A stretch of 64,000 nt of DNA, taken from contig NCCR01000071.1 of assembly GCA_002279765.1 (NCBI GenBank), forward strand, positions 1 to 64,000, given 5' to 3'. Below are positions 15,777-24,137 of the stretch, one piece after another; position 1 is the first letter of the stretch, and each line of letters begins with the position of its first letter. The notes under the pieces are model-generated. The model was not told the origin of the DNA, did not search any database, and saw nothing but the letters and a program-made list of their open reading frames with translations. This DNA comes from Verrucomicrobia bacterium 12-59-8 (GTDB lineage: Bacteria; Verrucomicrobiota; Verrucomicrobiae; Verrucomicrobiales; Verrucomicrobiaceae). The position numbers and the translations under genes are program-made.

Positions 15777-17240
15777 ATGAATTATCGTCTTGCCGCCCAA
15801 GTGCTGCTGCTGTTCTCCGCCCCGCTGCTGCACGCCACCGGGCGCACCAATGTTTTGTTCATCATGGCCGACGACCTACGGCCGGAGCTGGGCTGCTACG
15901 GCTCGGTGGCGGTCACGCCGCATCTGGATGCCTTGGCGCGGCGCGGTATGATTTTCCAGCGCGCCTACTGCCAGCAGGCCGTCTGCAATCCCTCCCGCTC
16001 CTCCATGCTGACCGGGCTGCGACCGAACACCTTGGGACTATACGTCAACGGCACACATTTTCGTGAGCTAAAGCCGACCGTGGTGACGCTACCCCAGTGG
16101 ATGAAGGAGCACGGCTACACGACCCGCTGCGTGGGTAAAATTTTCCATAACTGGCATACGCTGGAGCATGGCGACCCCCGTTCCTGGAGCGCCCCGGAAT
16201 TCCTGCACTACGCAAATCATGGCGATGATGTGCCGCAGATCAGCGGACCACTGCCACCGAATTTGGCCACACTCTCCAACACCCTGCGTCAATATGGCAA
16301 AGTACCGCTCTGTGAGTGCCGCGAGGTCCCAGATGAATCCTATTATGATGGCCGTGTGGCAGCGGAGGCCGTGCGTATCCTCGGCGAGATCAAGGATAGA
16401 CCCTTCTTTCTTGCCGTCGGGTTTTGGAAACCGCACGCCCCGTTCAACGCCCCGAAAAAATACTGGGACCTATACCAGCGAGACAAGCTCCCGGCTTTCA
16501 ATCCCTCACGGCCTGCTGACGCCCCGGACATCGCTTTTCACCAGAACACCGAGATTTTGGGGCCGGCGGAGCGGCAGAAACAGCCCACCGCAGAGCAGGT
16601 GGCGGAGATGCGGCATGGATATTTTGCCAATGTCAGCTACATGGACGCCCAGTTGGGAAAGGTAACCTCCGCCCTGGAACAGCAGGGCCTGCTGGACTCC
16701 ACTCTCATCGTGTTCTGGGGTGATCACGGCTATCACATTGGCGAGCACGGCCTGTGGGCCAAGACCTCGAACTTTGAACTCGATGCACGCGTGCCGCTCA
16801 TCCTCGTGCCGCCGCAGGCCAAACATGCCGGGTCCAGCACGCAGTCGCTGGTGGAAATGGTGGATCTTTTTCCCACCATCACCGCCTTGTGCGCGGTTCC
16901 GGACGCGCCGGGTCTCGACGGGATCAGCCTCGTCCCCTTGCTCAACGACCCGCAGGCCAGCGTCAAACCGGCGGCCTACACCCAGCATCCGCGCCCGCCA
17001 TACCCCGACCGCTCCCCACGTGGCAGTCCGGAGGTGATGGGCGTCAGTGTCCGCACTCCCACACTGCGCTATACCGAATGGAGAGACTATGACACAGGAA
17101 AGGTGGTGGCACGTGAACTCTACGATCACACCCGTGACGAAGCTGAAATGAGCAATGTGATCGCCAAACCGGTGGCTCCCGAAGCGCTCGAACAAGCACG
17201 CCAGCTTCTGCACCGTCAGTTTCCACCGGGGAAGCACTGA
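15777..17240 (+). CDS. Secreted sulfatase, iduronate-2-sulfatase type
   Basis: 487 aa from the ATG at 15777, giving a signal peptide (LAAQVLLLFSAPLLHA). The metal-site residues are D32-D33 in NVLFIMADDLRPELGCYG. The formylglycine motif is CNPSRSSMLTG (C70), which fits the C-x-P-S-R consensus and needs maturation by a formylglycine-generating enzyme that is not encoded here. The second metal site is FWGDHGYHIGEHGLWAK. The overall layout follows family S1 iduronate-2-sulfatase-like enzymes, abundant in Verrucomicrobiota that degrade sulfated polysaccharides. The true substrate cannot be read from the sequence. Confidence 0.9.
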   Translation: MNYRLAAQVLLLFSAPLLHATGRTNVLFIMADDLRPELGCYGSVAVTPHLDALARRGMIFQRAYCQQAVCNPSRSSMLTGLRPNTLGLYVNGTHFRELKPTVVTLPQWMKEHGYTTRCVGKIFHNWHTLEHGDPRSWSAPEFLHYANHGDDVPQISGPLPPNLATLSNTLRQYGKVPLCECREVPDESYYDGRVAAEAVRILGEIKDRPFFLAVGFWKPHAPFNAPKKYWDLYQRDKLPAFNPSRPADAPDIAFHQNTEILGPAERQKQPTAEQVAEMRHGYFANVSYMDAQLGKVTSALEQQGLLDSTLIVFWGDHGYHIGEHGLWAKTSNFELDARVPLILVPPQAKHAGSSTQSLVEMVDLFPTITALCAVPDAPGLDGISLVPLLNDPQASVKPAAYTQHPRPPYPDRSPRGSPEVMGVSVRTPTLRYTEWRDYDTGKVVARELYDHTRDEAEMSNVIAKPVAPEALEQARQLLHRQFPPGKH

Positions 17241-17316
17241 ACCAGCACGGTGCCAAAAAAGCTCAACTTAATGGTTGCCAAAGAGCCCCAAATTTTGTTA
17301 ATCATTATCAAGTCAC

Positions 17317-17736
17317 ATGAAAAATCGTTTTCTATTCCTTGCCATCACCCTCTGCGCACTTTCCAGCATCGCTTATGGTGACATTCAGTCCCCCCCCGGA
17401 CATCATTTCACCTGGAGCCGGAAACTCAGCCGTGGCGTGGGCAATATCCTGTTTGGATGGTTTGAATACCCGGCGGTTTGGCGCAAAACGAATCAATCTG
17501 ACGGCTCCATCGCAGCAGCATCCGACTTCCTTGTCGAAGGAACCAAGCGCACCTTGGTGCGGGCTGGCTACGGTCTCTATGAGATCGCCACCTTCCCGGT
17601 GCCGAGCTGGAAGCGCACCTACCGCCCGCCATATCATCACAAGGAAGCGCTGGACGGCTGGTGGGGCTACACCGAATTCGCTCCGGAAGTGGGTTTCCGT
17701 TCGGAAATTCCATACTCCTCATCTCAGGGCTGGTAA
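17317..17736 (+). CDS. Exosortase system-associated protein, TIGR04073 family
   Basis: 139 aa with a cleavable signal peptide (FLFLAITLCALSSIAYG). The core KLSRGVGNILFGWFEYPAVW and the later TFPVPSWKRTYRPPYHH are the conserved features of TIGR04073, a family seen in genomes with exosortase/PEP-CTERM sorting. Function unknown; a small periplasmic or outer-membrane-associated protein is likely. It stands alone between the sulfatase and a strong terminator hairpin. Confidence 0.8.
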   Translation: MKNRFLFLAITLCALSSIAYGDIQSPPGHHFTWSRKLSRGVGNILFGWFEYPAVWRKTNQSDGSIAAASDFLVEGTKRTLVRAGYGLYEIATFPVPSWKRTYRPPYHHKEALDGWWGYTEFAPEVGFRSEIPYSSSQGW

Positions 17737-17758
17737 CAGCCATCAAGCGATCTTTTTG

Positions 17759-17796
17759 AAGGCACAGACTGCAAACAGTCTGTGCCTTTTGTTTGC
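17759..17796 (+). terminator. Rho-independent terminator after the TIGR04073 gene
   Basis: A perfect 13-bp stem (AAGGCACAGACTG / CAGTCTGTGCCTT) closes a CAAA tetraloop and runs into TTTTGTTTG. It lies 23 nt after the stop and 40 nt before gatC. Confidence 0.88.
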
Positions 17797-17835
17797 AAAG
17801 CATGTTTCCTGCTGGCAAGAAAGGACTGTTTCCTC

Positions 17836-18126
17836 ATGCCTGAAGCTCATCAGATAGACATCCAACATGTGGCCAAACTGGCCCGGCTTACACTTTCCGC
17901 CGAAGAAGCCACACGCTATGAATCCCAATTGGGGGGCATCCTGAACTACATCGATACGCTCACGCGTTACGATCTGGATGGAGTGGAGCCAACGGCGCAT
18001 GCCATGCCCGTCTATGATGTGCTGCGCGCAGACGACCCAAGGCCTGGATTAACCCAGGAGCAGGCGCTCTCCAACGCGCCGAAACGCATCGCCGACCAGA
18101 TCCAAATCCCTCAGGTGATCGAGTAA
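17836..18126 (+). CDS. gatC: Asp-tRNA(Asn)/Glu-tRNA(Gln) amidotransferase subunit C
   Basis: 96 aa from the ATG at 17836. It shows the family pattern IDIQHVAKLARLTLSAEEATRYESQL (helical N-terminus), then ILNYIDTLTRYDLDGVEPTAHA and the closing RADDPRPGLTQEQALSNAPKR. GatC wraps GatA and GatB and stabilises the complex that amidates misacylated Glu-tRNA(Gln) or Asp-tRNA(Asn). gatA follows after 36 nt. gatB is not in this window. Confidence 0.93.
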   Translation: MPEAHQIDIQHVAKLARLTLSAEEATRYESQLGGILNYIDTLTRYDLDGVEPTAHAMPVYDVLRADDPRPGLTQEQALSNAPKRIADQIQIPQVIE

Positions 18127-18162
18127 AACCGCCCAACCTCTGCTGCTTTCCGCCCTTTTCCT

Positions 18163-19584
18163 ATGCTTGCCTCCTCCACCATCGCAGCCTTGCGCAAAGG
18201 CATCACTGCGGGTGACATCATGCCACGTGACATCGTTTTGGATGTCGCCAAGTCCATCGAAGCCGGCAATGCGGAGATCGGAGCTTATTTGTCCTGGGAC
18301 CTCGATGCCGCACTCGCGGAGGCAGACCTCGCGGACATCACGAAGCCGCTGGGGGGCATTCCCATCGCGGTGAAGGACAACATGAACGTGACCGGCCAGC
18401 CCTGCACCTGCGGCTCGCGAATCTTGGCGGAAAACTACACGGCTCCCTACGATGCAGGTGCCATCAGGCTGCTGCGCGCGAGTGGCGCCATCCCGTTTGG
18501 CCGCTTGAACATGGATGAATTTGCCATGGGGTCCAGCACGGAGAACTCAGCCCTCGGCATCACGCGGAACCCGCGCGATCTCACGCGGGTGCCGGGCGGC
18601 TCCAGCGGTGGCAGTGCGGCGGCAGTGGCGGGTGATCTCGCCATTGCGGCCCTAGGTTCGGACACGGGCGGCTCCATCCGCCAGCCGGCGGCCCTGTGCG
18701 GCTGCGTGGGCATCAAGCCAACTTATGGCCGTGTGTCCCGCTATGGGCTGGTGGCATTTGCCTCTTCCCTTGATCAAATCGGCCCGGTTACCAAAACGGT
18801 GGAGGATGCCGCCCTGATGCTGAACCACCTTTGTGGCTACGATGCGCATGACTCGACCTCGCTGAATATCGAGGTTCCCGATTTCACCGCCACGATTGGG
18901 CAGGACATCAAGGGCCTGCGCATCGGACTGCCCAAGGAGTATTACATCGACGGCATCCATCCAGGTGTGTCAGCCAGTGTGCAGGCGGCGATCCGCCAGC
19001 TAGAATCCCTCGGAGCGATCATCGAAGAAATCAGCCTGCCGCATACCGAACTCGGGGTGGCGACCTACTATGTGCTCGCCCCTGCGGAGGCCTCCGCCAA
19101 CCTCGCCCGCTTTGACGGTGTGCGTTACGGCCACCGTAGCGACCGTGCTGGAAATTTGCTAGAACAGTACACAAAGTCCCGCTCAGAAGGTTTCGGTCCC
19201 GAGGTGAAGCGGCGCATCCTGTTGGGCACCTACATGCTCAGCTCCGGCTATTACGACGCCTACTACATCCGTGCGCAGAAGGCGCGCACACTGATCCGCA
19301 ATGACTTCACGGAAGCGTTCAAGCGGGTGGATGTGATCCTCTCTCCCACCAGCCCCACGCCCGCGCACAAGCTCGGTGAACTCAAAGATAATCCGCTGGC
19401 CGCCTATCTCGAAGACGTGTTCACCATTCCCGTCAATCTGGCAGGCCTGCCCGGCATCAGTGTTCCCTGCGGCACGGTGGAGATGGACGGCAAAGCTCTG
19501 CCCGTGGGACTACAGATCGTGGGCAAAGCTCTGGATGAAGCCACCGTGCTGCGCGTGGCGCATGCGTACGAGCAGTCGCGCTGA
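18163..19584 (+). CDS. gatA: Asp-tRNA(Asn)/Glu-tRNA(Gln) amidotransferase subunit A
   Basis: 473 aa, a normal length. The amidase triad is clear: K71 in PIAVKDN, the cis-Ser S147 in PGGSSGGSAAA and the nucleophile S171 in GSDTGGSIRQPA. YGRVSRYGLVAFASSLDQIGP and the C-terminal NLAGLPGISVPCG complete the amidase signature. It releases ammonia from glutamine and channels it to GatB. It is paired with gatC upstream and followed by the tRNA-Arg gene 110 bp later. Confidence 0.96.
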   Translation: MLASSTIAALRKGITAGDIMPRDIVLDVAKSIEAGNAEIGAYLSWDLDAALAEADLADITKPLGGIPIAVKDNMNVTGQPCTCGSRILAENYTAPYDAGAIRLLRASGAIPFGRLNMDEFAMGSSTENSALGITRNPRDLTRVPGGSSGGSAAAVAGDLAIAALGSDTGGSIRQPAALCGCVGIKPTYGRVSRYGLVAFASSLDQIGPVTKTVEDAALMLNHLCGYDAHDSTSLNIEVPDFTATIGQDIKGLRIGLPKEYYIDGIHPGVSASVQAAIRQLESLGAIIEEISLPHTELGVATYYVLAPAEASANLARFDGVRYGHRSDRAGNLLEQYTKSRSEGFGPEVKRRILLGTYMLSSGYYDAYYIRAQKARTLIRNDFTEAFKRVDVILSPTSPTPAHKLGELKDNPLAAYLEDVFTIPVNLAGLPGISVPCGTVEMDGKALPVGLQIVGKALDEATVLRVAHAYEQSR

Positions 19585-19622
19585 TGAGTCGGCAAGAAGT
19601 GAATAAAATCTGCCCACAGAGA

Positions 19623-19650
19623 TTGACAAAGCAACTCACTGGTCTATTCT
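19623..19650 (+). promoter_or_regulatory. Probable promoter for tRNA-Arg
   Basis: A perfect TTGACA (19623-19628), a 16-nt spacer and TATTCT (4/6 to TATAAT; 19645-19650), ending 43 nt before the mature tRNA 5' end. Confidence 0.55.
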
Positions 19651-19693
19651 CATTGCCCGCTGTTTCCAACACGGCGATTTAGTTAAGTTCAAC

Positions 19694-19770
19694 GCACCCG
19701 TAGCTCAACGGATTAGAGCATCTGACTACGGATCAGAAGGTTTCAGGTTCGAATCCTGACGGGTGCGCCA
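19694..19770 (+). tRNA. tRNA-Arg (anticodon ACG), with encoded CCA
   Basis: The acceptor GCACCCG pairs with CGGGTGC, the anticodon stem TCTGA/TCAGA carries loop CTACGGA (anticodon ACG, expected to become ICG), the T arm is CAGG-TTCGAAT-CCTG, the discriminator is G and CCA follows. It reads CGU/CGC/CGA arginine codons. Confidence 0.95.
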
Positions 19771-20004
19771 CTCATCATCAATGAGTTACACCGGTTTAAG
19801 GCATGTTAAAAAAACTTCGCTCTGCCATTTTCCGGCAGCCCCCCGGCCGATAAGGGGAGTTTTTTTCCGTCTCAAAACCCATTTGGGACACCTTCTTTTT
19901 GGAAGGTGTGATAGCGTTGCTACACCCTCGTTTAACTGCTCCACAGAAACAGGCGAATTCTCGTATGTAATAAGCACCAAAAAGCACACTCAATCCACCA
20001 CGCC
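19771..20004. other. Non-coding, lower-GC stretch between tRNA-Arg and the small membrane-protein gene
   Basis: No credible gene is seen. An AAAAAAACT...AGTTTTTTT inverted repeat (19808-19816 and 19858-19866) encloses a GC-rich core with TGCC/GGCA and CCCC/GGGG and could end tRNA transcription. This stretch would also hold the 5' boundary of the cassette-like unit described next; no perfect GTTRRRY site was found, only 6/7 matches. Confidence 0.4.
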
Positions 20005-20241
20005 ATGAACCCCAAACTACTCAGTTCACTCTCGCTAATCTTCACTTTCATCCTCGTCCTACTCGGAGCCATCGGGATGCTCATCACTTTCCTGTTTCTT
20101 TGGTCTTCTGATGTGCGCGACATCGCCGGCGCGGGTCTTGGATTCGTCGCCGGTGCCGTCATGCTTGGCTCTGGCGTCGTTGCCCTAGCCATTCTTAGTC
20201 GCGTACCTCGTGGCGATGCTGTCGTCAGTAATCCCCAATGA
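20005..20241 (+). CDS. Tiny two-helix membrane protein in a cassette-like setting
   Basis: 78 aa with two strong hydrophobic segments (about 10-32 and 39-65) separated by SSDVRDIAG. No family recognised. The stop codon lies only 7 nt before GCCTAAC and the hairpin described as attC-like, the usual spacing of integron gene cassettes. The local composition is lower in GC than the flanking genes, and it sits alone in the plus orientation between a tRNA and a convergent methyltransferase. Confidence 0.55.
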   Translation: MNPKLLSSLSLIFTFILVLLGAIGMLITFLFLWSSDVRDIAGAGLGFVAGAVMLGSGVVALAILSRVPRGDAVVSNPQ

Positions 20242-20248
20242 CCGCTAC

Positions 20249-20335
20249 GCCTAACAAAACGGATGCAGGCAACGGCTCGAAGGCTATCTGTCTTGTCAGC
20301 TACGTCTTGCGCTCGCCGTCGCCTGATCCGAGACG
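20249..20335 (+). repeat. attC-like recombination-site structure
   Basis: It starts with GCCTAAC (20249-20255), a full match to the inverse core RYYYAAC. An arm CGGATGCAGGCAACGGC (20260-20276) follows, which pairs with GCCGTCGCCTGATCCG (20315-20330) over 15 bp with one bulged G and one A/C mismatch, around a 38-nt loop. Such an extrahelical base is a mark of folded attC sites. After AGACG the expected TTRRRY is replaced by ATATGA, as it would be if the site were joined to non-integron DNA at the crossover point. Confidence 0.5.
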
Positions 20336-20355
20336 ATATGAACAGCCTGTTGTTT

Positions 20356-21036
20356 TTAGGCATAGGCCACCCAGCCGCGAAAAGTGAACCCGGTATAGAA
20401 CAACGTGACATTGGAAAAGCCGGCTTCACGCAGGATCGCTTCGTCCTGCTCGGGGGGAAGTATATGCAGTTGCTTCGGTGCTTCGCTGGCCTTTGCCGCC
20501 AGTTCGGGATCGACGCCCGATGCGATGATGAAGGCGGCATAGCGGGATGACCAGAGGTCGCGCTCGCCTTCACCCTGCGGAATGCTGAAGTGGACGACAA
20601 CGAAGGGGGCACCCGGTTTCAGACGGCGGCGGACTTCAGTGAGGGTCTGGAGGCGTTCGCTGGAAGGCACGAAGTGCAGCGTCAAAAGGCAGGTGGCGGC
20701 ATCGTACAATTCTTCGGGCGCGTCTTTGATATAGCCTTGGTGAAGCCGGGCACGGGGGACGAGCGGCCCGAGAGTTTGGGTGGCTAGGTCTAACATCGCG
20801 GCGGAGGGATCAATGCCGTCGAAGGTCCAGCCCGGCTGGGCTTCGGCGAATGCTTTCATTTCCAGACCGCCACCGGCGCCGAGAACCAGCACGCGCGCAT
20901 CCTGCGGGGCGCTCTCAGCGAGCAGGAGCCTGGTCATACATAGCATGCCGGTGTAGCCGGGCACGAAACGCGGCGGACCCTCGGCATACTTTGCCACATG
21001 CTGGGGGTTTGAGAATGCCTGATGCAGGTCGCTCAT
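20356..21036 (-). CDS. Class I SAM-dependent methyltransferase
   Basis: 226 aa from the ATG at 21036 (MSDLHQAFSNPQHVAKYAEG). Motif I is VLVLGAGGGLEMKAFA, the acidic residue after strand 2 is in FDGIDPSAAML, and motif IV/post lies in YDAATCLLTLHFVPSSERL. This is the UbiE/Tam-like small-molecule methyltransferase plan. The substrate is unknown. The 5' neighbour on the same strand, 133 nt upstream, encodes an Rrf2 regulator, so the pair may be regulated together. Confidence 0.85.
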   Translation of the reverse strand: MSDLHQAFSNPQHVAKYAEGPPRFVPGYTGMLCMTRLLLAESAPQDARVLVLGAGGGLEMKAFAEAQPGWTFDGIDPSAAMLDLATQTLGPLVPRARLHQGYIKDAPEELYDAATCLLTLHFVPSSERLQTLTEVRRRLKPGAPFVVVHFSIPQGEGERDLWSSRYAAFIIASGVDPELAAKASEAPKQLHILPPEQDEAILREAGFSNVTLFYTGFTFRGWVAYA

Positions 21037-21169
21037 GATCGGAATTGTGGGGTGAGGGTGGAAGGAGTTAGGTCTCGTTTGAAAACCAAGCGGCGGGTCA
21101 GGCTGCGAAGCCGCGAAGGAAAACCCCTCCACCTTGGCTTGGGATCGCTCGCAAGGTTTCAAACACGGT

Positions 21170-21637
21170 CTAGGTCTGATGGGCATGCTCGAGATGATGT
21201 GGGGAACCGCCGCGAGCGGCACTGCGGGCGTGGATATCGGCACTGAGCATGGCCAATGACACTTTTCCCAAATGGGCTAGCAGCAGGTTCTCTGCGGCCT
21301 GAAAGGCTTGGTTCAAAGACGCATTCACCGCCTGCTCTACTAAGCAGCCGGTGGTCTCCGAGGGATCGCTGGTCGCTAGAAGGGATGGGCTGCCAAGAGC
21401 GGTATGGATGTCGTGCAGAGTGACGATGGACATGTCACAGGCCAGGGTCCATCCGCCTCCATGTCCTTTTTCAGATCGCACGTAGCCTTTGTCTCGCAGG
21501 CCAGCGAGGGTTTGGCGGATCACCACGGGATGGGTCTGATTCGCCTTGGCCAAGGCCTCGGATGTGACCGGAGTTTCCCGCTCTGCGAGATGCATGAGGA
21601 TGTGGAGAGCTGCGGATAGTTTGCTGCTTCTTTTCAT
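21170..21637 (-). CDS. Rrf2-family transcriptional regulator
   Basis: 155 aa from the ATG at 21637 (MKRSSKLSAALHILMHLAE). The winged-helix pattern is typical: VTSEALAKANQTHPVVIRQTLAGLRDKGYVRSEKGHGGGWTLA, where the GGxxLA wing is the Rrf2 hallmark. Cysteines for an iron-sulfur cluster are scarce (C near 68 and C near 96 only), so this is more like the YwnA/NsrR-like group without a typical CxxxxxCxxxxxxC set. A palindrome covers the start codon, which suggests self-repression. Confidence 0.85.
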   Translation of the reverse strand: MKRSSKLSAALHILMHLAERETPVTSEALAKANQTHPVVIRQTLAGLRDKGYVRSEKGHGGGWTLACDMSIVTLHDIHTALGSPSLLATSDPSETTGCLVEQAVNASLNQAFQAAENLLLAHLGKVSLAMLSADIHARSAARGGSPHHLEHAHQT

Positions 21638-21657
21638 GTAACTTCTGTTATTACATG
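21635..21657 (-). promoter_or_regulatory. Palindrome over the Rrf2 start codon (candidate operator)
   Basis: CATGTAA (21635-21641) and TTACATG (21651-21657) form a perfect 7-bp inverted repeat with a 9-nt spacer. One arm contains the start codon of the Rrf2 gene. A TTGACA lies about 15 nt further upstream on the minus strand. Confidence 0.5.
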
Positions 21658-21736
21658 ATGGGCGTTTGTCAAGTGCCGCAGGCTGGGAAGCAGGAGGAAC
21701 CCTTCTGGGAACAGGAGGCGCAGAAATCTCTTCCTT

Positions 21737-22029
21737 GATCGGTCCATGAAGACCCAAGGGGTGCCAGCCGCATCCGCCCGGCGGAACTCGCTGCCCTCTT
21801 GCAGCAGCGCCGCGTTCTGATCCTCTCGGGCGGCAGCGATGACCGCGTGCCATGGGAATATGTCTGCGGTTACGCTGAACGACTGAAGGCAGGCGGGCTG
21901 GAAGTCACGTCACACCGATTCGAAGGCGAAGATCATTTTCTGTTTTTTCGTCAACGCGTAGAAGTCATGAAAATCGTTGCTGGGTGGATTGCAGCCGCAT
22001 CGGCGACACGCATTCCTTCAACCAACTGA
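21737..22029 (+). pseudogene. 3' remnant of an alpha/beta-hydrolase gene
   Basis: The open frame after a stop at 21736 reads DPRGASRIRPAELAALLQQR and then RVLILSGGSDDRVPWEYV, followed by LEVTSHRFEGEDHFLFF. This is the C-terminal third of an alpha/beta hydrolase, with the acid in GGSDDRVP and the histidine in GEDHFLF. The N-terminal two thirds and the nucleophile elbow are absent. The nearest start is a TTG at 21799. A truncated relic is the simplest reading; a short functional protein is unlikely. The rest of the 405-bp gap between the Rrf2 gene and the TPR gene holds only the operator. Confidence 0.6.
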
Positions 22030-22042
22030 ATTCCCCCCCCCA

Positions 22043-24019
22043 TTACCGCGTCCTGCCTTTTTCAGCCAAAGCGACTTCGGCGGCCCGAATAAGCTTCTGG
22101 AGCTGGAGATCGCCGGGCTGGACACGGGCGGCGGCCTGATAATGGTCCAGCGCCCGATGTGGCAGACCGGTTTGATAATAGACCAGCCCCAGTGCCTTGT
22201 GTGTCTGAGGATCTTCCGGCATGGAGGCCAGGATGTCGCGAAAGACGGAGACGGCTTCATCGTACCTCCCCACCCCTGCGAGGCTGAGACCCAGAGTAAA
22301 TGCGACAGGCGGCTTGGCTGTGGCGTTTTTGTCCAGATTGATGAGCTGCAGCGTGGTGTCCAGCGCCTCCTTGGGGCGGTTGAGCCTGAGCAGTGAGTTG
22401 GAGAGATTGAGCAGCCCGTTTTGAAAGCGCGGCTCGATCTTGAGCGCCTCGCGGAAGCAATGCACCGCCTTTTCGTTCTTCCCGGCGTCGGAGTAGGCCG
22501 CGCCCAGATTTCCCCAAGTGCGGTATTTGCCGGGGCTTTTGGCCACCGTGTCCTCCCAGAGGCTTTCACGTGTCCGCCAGACATTGTTGCGAATGCAGGT
22601 CTTCCAGGACAGGGCACCAACACAGAGAAGGGTAAACACTGGAATCCCCACCCGCAGAGCATTGGAGCGGAGACCGCTGCTCCGCAGCCAGTCCAGCAGG
22701 CATGCCACCAGAATAAAAATGCCGATGGATGGCAGGTAGGAGCGATGCTCCGCCACCAGATCCGGCAGCGGCACCAGCCCTGAGGAAACCAGGATGGTCA
22801 TGAAGAACCAAATCACGCAGGCAAAACCCAGCACAAAGCGCACGTCACCGCGATACCGCCGGAACAAGCTCCATGAGGTCAGGAACACTCCGCCCAACAC
22901 CGCCAAGGCCAGCAGCACCGGCCCCTGCCAGAGCGATTCATAAAGCGGCCACTCAGGATCGAGATTCAATCCATTGGGCCAGAACATCTGCCGCAGGTAG
23001 TGGGTCATCACCGTCAGTTCCGTCACAAAGTAGTGCCAGTGACTCAGCGGCGCATCCCGCGAGTTCACGATGTTCATGGCGGCATTGAAGTCATACCCGC
23101 CGTGCTGCGCCGCCGCCGTCAGAAACACCAGCCCTGGAATGAGCGGCATGCACAGCAGCAGAGGGAGAGCCCTGAGGGCCGCCGCCCGCAGCCTTGTGCC
23201 CATCACCAGCCAGTCCATCAGCAGGGCCAGCAATGGGATCATGAAGGCATTTTCCTTTGTCTGCATGGCCAGCAGCACCGCCAGCACCGCACCTGCACGC
23301 AGCACCCACCTCCACATCCGTGATTGAACGCAGAGTGAAGCGAAATACAAACACAAGCTCAGGAGCGAAAACAGCACCACCAGCGAGGTGAAGCGCTGAA
23401 TGATGTAGGTCACGGACTCCGTGGCGAGAGGATGGGCCGCAAACAGCAGTGCCGCAGCGGCTGAGATAAACAGCACGGAACTGCGCTGCAGCTGTCCGGC
23501 CAGCATCGAAGTCCGGAGCAGCAAATTCACCAGCGCATAGATCAGGATCGCATTCATTGCGTGAATGCAGACATTGAGCAGGCGGTACCAGTGGGGGTTG
23601 AATTCATCCAGCAGGTAGTTCATGCGAAAACTCGCATAGGCGACCGGACGCAGCACGGCATTGACGGCATAGTCGGGGTCAGAACCTATTTTTGCCGGAC
23701 GATTCGCGAACTCGTTGAAGTCTTTCAGATAGTCAAAGTTGCCGGCGTCACGAAAGAACGGATTGTCTTTCAGATAGGTATGGTCATCGAACGCCATGGG
23801 AAAATCAGCCGTCCAGGTGTAAAGGCTGGCACAAAGGCCCATCAGCAAGGCTGCCATAGCAGCATGAACCCAAAGCAGGGATGCGCTTGAAGTCTGGACG
23901 GGGGGCTGCTCCTGCGGAACAAGAACGACCGGAGATGCGGCTTGGATAACAGGCGGGGTCGTGACTGAATGAGTCACGGATTTACCGCTGGGATGTTTGC
24001 TGCGTCTGCGTTTTGACAT
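22043..24019 (-). CDS. Polytopic membrane protein with C-terminal TPR repeats (TMTC-like)
   Basis: 658 aa from the ATG at 24019 (MSKRRRSKHPSGK). After a basic N-terminus there are about ten membrane segments, with a periplasmic FPMAFDDHTYLKDNPFF loop after the first, like the DD-containing loop of GT-C/TMTC-type proteins. Residues from about 510 form three to four TPR units (YRTWGNLGAAYSDAGKNEKA, FQNGLLNLSNSLLRLNRPKE, PQTHKALGLVYYQTGLPHRA). GT-C enzymes transfer lipid-linked sugars; this fits the sugar genes upstream in the same string. Activity is inferred. Confidence 0.75.
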   Translation of the reverse strand: MSKRRRSKHPSGKSVTHSVTTPPVIQAASPVVLVPQEQPPVQTSSASLLWVHAAMAALLMGLCASLYTWTADFPMAFDDHTYLKDNPFFRDAGNFDYLKDFNEFANRPAKIGSDPDYAVNAVLRPVAYASFRMNYLLDEFNPHWYRLLNVCIHAMNAILIYALVNLLLRTSMLAGQLQRSSVLFISAAAALLFAAHPLATESVTYIIQRFTSLVVLFSLLSLCLYFASLCVQSRMWRWVLRAGAVLAVLLAMQTKENAFMIPLLALLMDWLVMGTRLRAAALRALPLLLCMPLIPGLVFLTAAAQHGGYDFNAAMNIVNSRDAPLSHWHYFVTELTVMTHYLRQMFWPNGLNLDPEWPLYESLWQGPVLLALAVLGGVFLTSWSLFRRYRGDVRFVLGFACVIWFFMTILVSSGLVPLPDLVAEHRSYLPSIGIFILVACLLDWLRSSGLRSNALRVGIPVFTLLCVGALSWKTCIRNNVWRTRESLWEDTVAKSPGKYRTWGNLGAAYSDAGKNEKAVHCFREALKIEPRFQNGLLNLSNSLLRLNRPKEALDTTLQLINLDKNATAKPPVAFTLGLSLAGVGRYDEAVSVFRDILASMPEDPQTHKALGLVYYQTGLPHRALDHYQAAARVQPGDLQLQKLIRAAEVALAEKGRTR

Positions 24020-24137
24020 GGCTTCAGTGAGGTAAATTTTTGATTCGCAGTATTTTGCCCCGAAACACCCCCTCCCATCAAAAGACATGACCTGTCGCGT
24101 CAAATGCCACCCATGCTAAAGCAATCACGTATTACAG

